From an uncultured Allobaculum sp. (lineage in GTDB: Bacteria > Bacillota_I > Bacilli_A > Erysipelotrichales > Erysipelotrichaceae): 8,828 bases of DNA. The translations under genes were made by a program, and so were the position numbers. The notes beneath the pieces are model-generated. The model was not told where the DNA came from. It was given only the letters and a program-made list of their open reading frames with translations, and made no database searches. Shown here piece by piece: positions 6,951-8,828 of this stretch. The stretch covers positions 1 to 8,828 of the forward strand of contig CAOKFJ010000055.1 in the NCBI GenBank assembly GCA_948467695.1. Reading direction: 5' to 3'. Every line of letters starts with the position of its first letter. Position 1 is the stretch's first letter.

Positions 6951-6956
6951 AGGAGG
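6951..6956 (+). promoter_or_regulatory. Strong ribosome binding site AGGAGG
   Basis: AGGAGG is separated from the ATG at 6963 by six bases, an ideal Shine-Dalgarno arrangement that fixes the tagO-like start codon and predicts efficient translation. Confidence 0.85.
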
Positions 6957-6962
6957 GGAGCT

Positions 6963-8051
6963 ATGAATACCCTTATGGCGCTGATCGTTCCTTTTGTGAT
7001 CTCCGCCGCACTGATCCCGCTGGTCAAACGTCTGTCTTATCCGTCCGACGCCTGGGCCAAAATCAACAACCGCACCATTCACCATGGAAGAATCTCCCGC
7101 ATTGGAGGAATCGCGATCTACATCGCCTTCTCCTGCGCGCTTGTACTTAACGGCACCGCCGACCGCTCGATTCTCGGCATTTATCTTTCGAGCTCAATGA
7201 TGTTCTTTATCGGACTGGCTGATGACTTTCTCGATCTGCCTGCCAAACTGAAGCTTGTTCTGCAGATTCTCGCTTCGCTGATTCTGCTTTACTATGGCAT
7301 ACGCGTTGATGCGCTTCGCATTTTCGGCTGGGCGATCCGCTCGGATATCATCTGCACCCTCTTTACGATCGGCTGGGTTGTCGGCATCACAAACGCCATC
7401 AACCTTCTCGATGGTCTGGACGGCCTTTGCGGAGGAATGATTCTTGTCGTTCTTTCTGTGATCTGTTCGATTTCCATCGTCGACCGCCGCGGCGACATGG
7501 TTCTGTTGTCTTTGATGCTTTCCGGCGCGATCGTCGGTTTTCTGCTTTACAACGCGCATCCCGCATCGATTTTCATGGGCGACTGCGGATCTCTGTTTCT
7601 TGGTTCGATGATTGCATCGTTTTCTCTGCTTGGCTTCAAATCCTCGACAACCATCACGCTTGCGCTGCCGATGCTGATTCTGTGCCTGCCGATCATCGAC
7701 ACTCTGTCCGCCATTCTCAGGCGAAAAATCAAGAACATGCCCGTCGATCAGGCTGACCGTTCCCATCTTCACCATCAGCTGCTCAAGCGATTCGGGCAGA
7801 CCAACAGCGTGATCATCATGTGCGGCATCACATTCCTGTTTGGAATGAGCGCGTTTGTCTACATCTACAGCCGCAAAGCCGGCGTGATTCTCATTCTTCT
7901 GCTTCTGCTTGCCGTGGAACTCTTTATCGAACGAACCGGAATGATTTCCGATTCCTTCCATCCGCTCCATTCCACATGGCGCGCACTCAAAAGACTGTAC
8001 CGCCGCCTTGTACGAGCGATCACAAAGCGAAAAAACGTAAAACCGCTCTAA
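6963..8051 (+). CDS. tagO: Undecaprenyl-phosphate N-acetylglucosamine-1-phosphate transferase (TagO/WecA, MraY-like family)
   Basis: A polytopic membrane enzyme of 362 residues, the usual length. It would move GlcNAc-1-phosphate (or a related amino sugar) from its UDP donor to undecaprenyl phosphate at the cytoplasmic face of the membrane, the first committed step of wall teichoic acid, capsule or other wall glycopolymers. Family signatures are IHHGRISRIGG (39-49), the metal-binding ADDFLDLPAKLKL (86-98), NAINLLDGLDGL (144-155), HPASIFMGDCGSLFLG (199-214) and DRSHLHHQLL (265-274). The His-rich loop is characteristic of TagO/WecA rather than MraY. Hydrophobic segments span most of the chain, with a basic cytoplasmic C-terminus (KRLYRRLVRAITKRK). 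The start is fixed by AGGAGG. It is transcribed alone, divergently from the lipid kinase, and ends in its own terminator. The exact donor sugar cannot be read from sequence. Confidence 0.94.
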   Translation: MNTLMALIVPFVISAALIPLVKRLSYPSDAWAKINNRTIHHGRISRIGGIAIYIAFSCALVLNGTADRSILGIYLSSSMMFFIGLADDFLDLPAKLKLVLQILASLILLYYGIRVDALRIFGWAIRSDIICTLFTIGWVVGITNAINLLDGLDGLCGGMILVVLSVICSISIVDRRGDMVLLSLMLSGAIVGFLLYNAHPASIFMGDCGSLFLGSMIASFSLLGFKSSTTITLALPMLILCLPIIDTLSAILRRKIKNMPVDQADRSHLHHQLLKRFGQTNSVIIMCGITFLFGMSAFVYIYSRKAGVILILLLLLAVELFIERTGMISDSFHPLHSTWRALKRLYRRLVRAITKRKNVKPL

Positions 8052-8065
8052 CCTTTATGCATTGC

Positions 8066-8101
8066 AAAGCGCTGGACGAAAATCCGGCGCTTTTTTCTTT
8101 T
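8066..8101 (+). terminator. Intrinsic terminator of the tagO-like gene
   Basis: AAAGCGCTGGA (8066-8076) pairs with TCCGGCGCTTT (8083-8093) as an 11-base-pair stem with one G-U pair, around the six-base loop CGAAAA. It runs directly into TTTTTTCTTTT. It begins 14 bases after the TAA stop, as expected for a Rho-independent terminator. Confidence 0.93.
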
Positions 8102-8210
8102 GGAGCAGATGACACTCAGCGACAAATACAAATGCGGAGTGCAGATTCATGCTCCGTGCGTTTGATCGGTCATTCAAAAACGCGTGTTGAAAATAGATAG
8201 TTATCGCTAA

Positions 8211-8237
8211 TTCGAGCCATCGGCACACGGCTTCGAA
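8211..8237. repeat. Imperfect hairpin between the convergent genes
   Basis: TTCGAGCC (8211-8218) pairs with GGCTTCGAA (8229-8237) leaving one unpaired base, around a ten-base loop. It is not followed by a T run on either strand, so it is not an obvious terminator. It lies in the 177-base stretch between the two terminators where base composition shifts. The TTCGA core recalls a tRNA T-loop, but no flanking T-stem or acceptor pairing is present. Confidence 0.4.
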
Positions 8238-8278
8238 CTTCTTTCGATCAGAAACAATGCATAATTCGCTGACAGCAC

Positions 8279-8317
8279 AAAAAAGCACAGTAGGAACGAG
8301 CGTTCTGCTGTGCTTTT
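8279..8317 (-). terminator. Intrinsic terminator of the right-edge membrane protein gene
   Basis: AAAAGCACAG (8281-8290) pairs with CTGTGCTTTT (8308-8317). The stem continues with TAG/AAC against GTT/CTG around a one-base bulge to a GAGC loop. On the minus strand the stem ends in TTTTTT, starting about 8 bases after the stop codon of the gene. The plus-strand side also ends in TTTT, so it may act in both directions. Confidence 0.85.
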
Positions 8318-8324
8318 GAGATAT

Positions 8325-8828
8325 TCAATGATTACTCTCATGTGTTAAATGGATGAGTAGAAGATTAAGTTGGTCATTTGTCATCGCGATTAATCTTAGC
8401 AACAGCAAAAAATAGAAAGCAGAAATTGCATAAGCCAAGATATTACTTAGAGATTGGATTTGAAAATCGTTTTTAACGAAAGAACGTAGTAATGTTTCGG
8501 CAGATTCTTTTATTCCGCCCTCCCACATATAATAGAACAGCGAAACAACAACGATTATATTTAAGATCCCAAACAGTTTTTTAAATTGATAAATAAGATC
8601 GTGTAATTGCGATTGGGAAGGATCCGCTTTGCTTGGAGTGGACCACATTATCTTTGTTATAGGTCGACCAAAAAGATTGCAAATAGCCGAAATGACAAAT
8701 CCATAAAACACTGAACATATTGTAAGGACAGCAGCAATTAAAGAATCGTTTAATTTTATATGAAACCACACGATATTCAAATATATGCTGACTACCGAAG
8801 CCACTAACAAAACAATTTTCTTAGTCAT
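8325..8828 (-). CDS. Small four-helix membrane protein of unknown function, A+T-rich; start at or beyond the window edge
   Basis: I do not recognise this protein. From an ATG that falls exactly on the last three bases of the window it gives 167 residues; the ribosome binding site is out of view, so the true start could lie further out. Four hydrophobic helices are visible at about 4-23, 30-53, 85-103 and 128-149, with a polar loop of about 30 residues (54-84, containing a Pro/Ser/Gln/Lys-rich part) between helices 2 and 3, and a short polar tail ending HLTHESNH. No catalytic motif or signal-peptide cleavage site is seen. The DNA is clearly more A+T-rich than the rest: 18 G+C in 60 bases at 8401-8460, against 30 in 60 at 7501-7560 of the tagO-like gene. 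This suggests recent acquisition or a location at the edge of an accessory region. It has its own terminator and converges with the tagO-like gene. Coding status is likely given length, topology and terminator. Confidence 0.72.
   Translation of the reverse strand: MTKKIVLLVASVVSIYLNIVWFHIKLNDSLIAAVLTICSVFYGFVISAICNLFGRPITKIMWSTPSKADPSQSQLHDLIYQFKKLFGILNIIVVVSLFYYMWEGGIKESAETLLRSFVKNDFQIQSLSNILAYAISAFYFLLLLRLIAMTNDQLNLLLIHLTHESNH

Noticed and set aside
7194..7970. Open frame of 258 codons on the minus strand
   Set aside because: It lies wholly antisense to the tagO-like gene. The protein is low-quality (runs of His, Gln, Asn, Arg, Asp), no ribosome binding site precedes it, and the plus strand carries all family motifs.
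8133..8154. CGGAG...CTCCG hairpin downstream of the tagO-like terminator
   Set aside because: Short stem with weak inner pairs and only three Ts after it; not a convincing second terminator.
8055..8288. 77-codon open frame on the minus strand between the convergent genes
   Set aside because: It contains the tagO-like terminator, starts inside the terminator region of the neighbouring gene, and has no recognisable sequence.

Overview
The window reads as a chromosomal segment of a Firmicutes (Bacillota) bacterium. Its genes run at roughly 50% G+C, except for an A+T-rich right edge. Gram-positive signs are a strong AGGAGG-type ribosome binding site, a PcrA-type (not Rep/UvrD-only) helicase with the C-terminal Tudor-like domain, a DgkB-like lipid kinase, a TagO/WecA-type polyprenyl-phosphate sugar-1-phosphate transferase and a LytR-CpsA-Psr (LCP) protein with a three-helix membrane anchor of the Cps2A sort. 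The LCP architecture (three helices, accessory domain, LCP domain) makes an Erysipelotrichia-like Firmicute plausible, but this is a by-eye impression.

Layout. Positions 1-6453 hold four genes, all on the minus strand. In transcription order they are a YegS/DgkB-type diacylglycerol kinase (6453-5329), the helicase pcrA (5332-3152, overlapping the kinase stop in an ATGA), a large LCP-family protein (2978-492) and the start of a left-handed beta-helix, GlmU-C-terminus-like protein (378 to beyond position 1). A 509-base divergent intergenic region (6454-6962) separates this block from a plus-strand tagO/wecA-like gene (6963-8051), which ends in a clear intrinsic terminator (8066-8101). The last 504 bases encode an A+T-rich, four-helix small membrane protein of unknown function on the minus strand, with its own terminator at 8279-8317.

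How the parts fit. Apart from pcrA, the recognisable genes point to the cell envelope. The TagO-like enzyme would start undecaprenyl-linked glycopolymers. LCP enzymes normally move such polymers onto peptidoglycan. DgkB-type kinases recycle the diacylglycerol released when lipoteichoic acid is made. The beta-helix protein resembles acyltransferase/nucleotidyltransferase C-terminal domains used in UDP-GlcNAc metabolism. The joint role is inferred from context.

The most unusual item is the LCP protein. Its fold is recognisable, but the two metal-binding aspartates and the usual PRD aspartate appear to be replaced. It also carries a ~245-residue charged cytoplasmic head and an extracellular Tyr/Asp/Pro-rich decapeptide-repeat tail, which suggests a pseudoenzyme or scaffold. 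Other points worth a look are the acidic tail and GGDGM motif of the lipid kinase, its coupling to pcrA, a perfect 16-base palindrome in the divergent intergenic region, and the base-composition break before the right-edge membrane protein. I did not find a CRISPR array, transposase, integrase, rRNA or tRNA gene.
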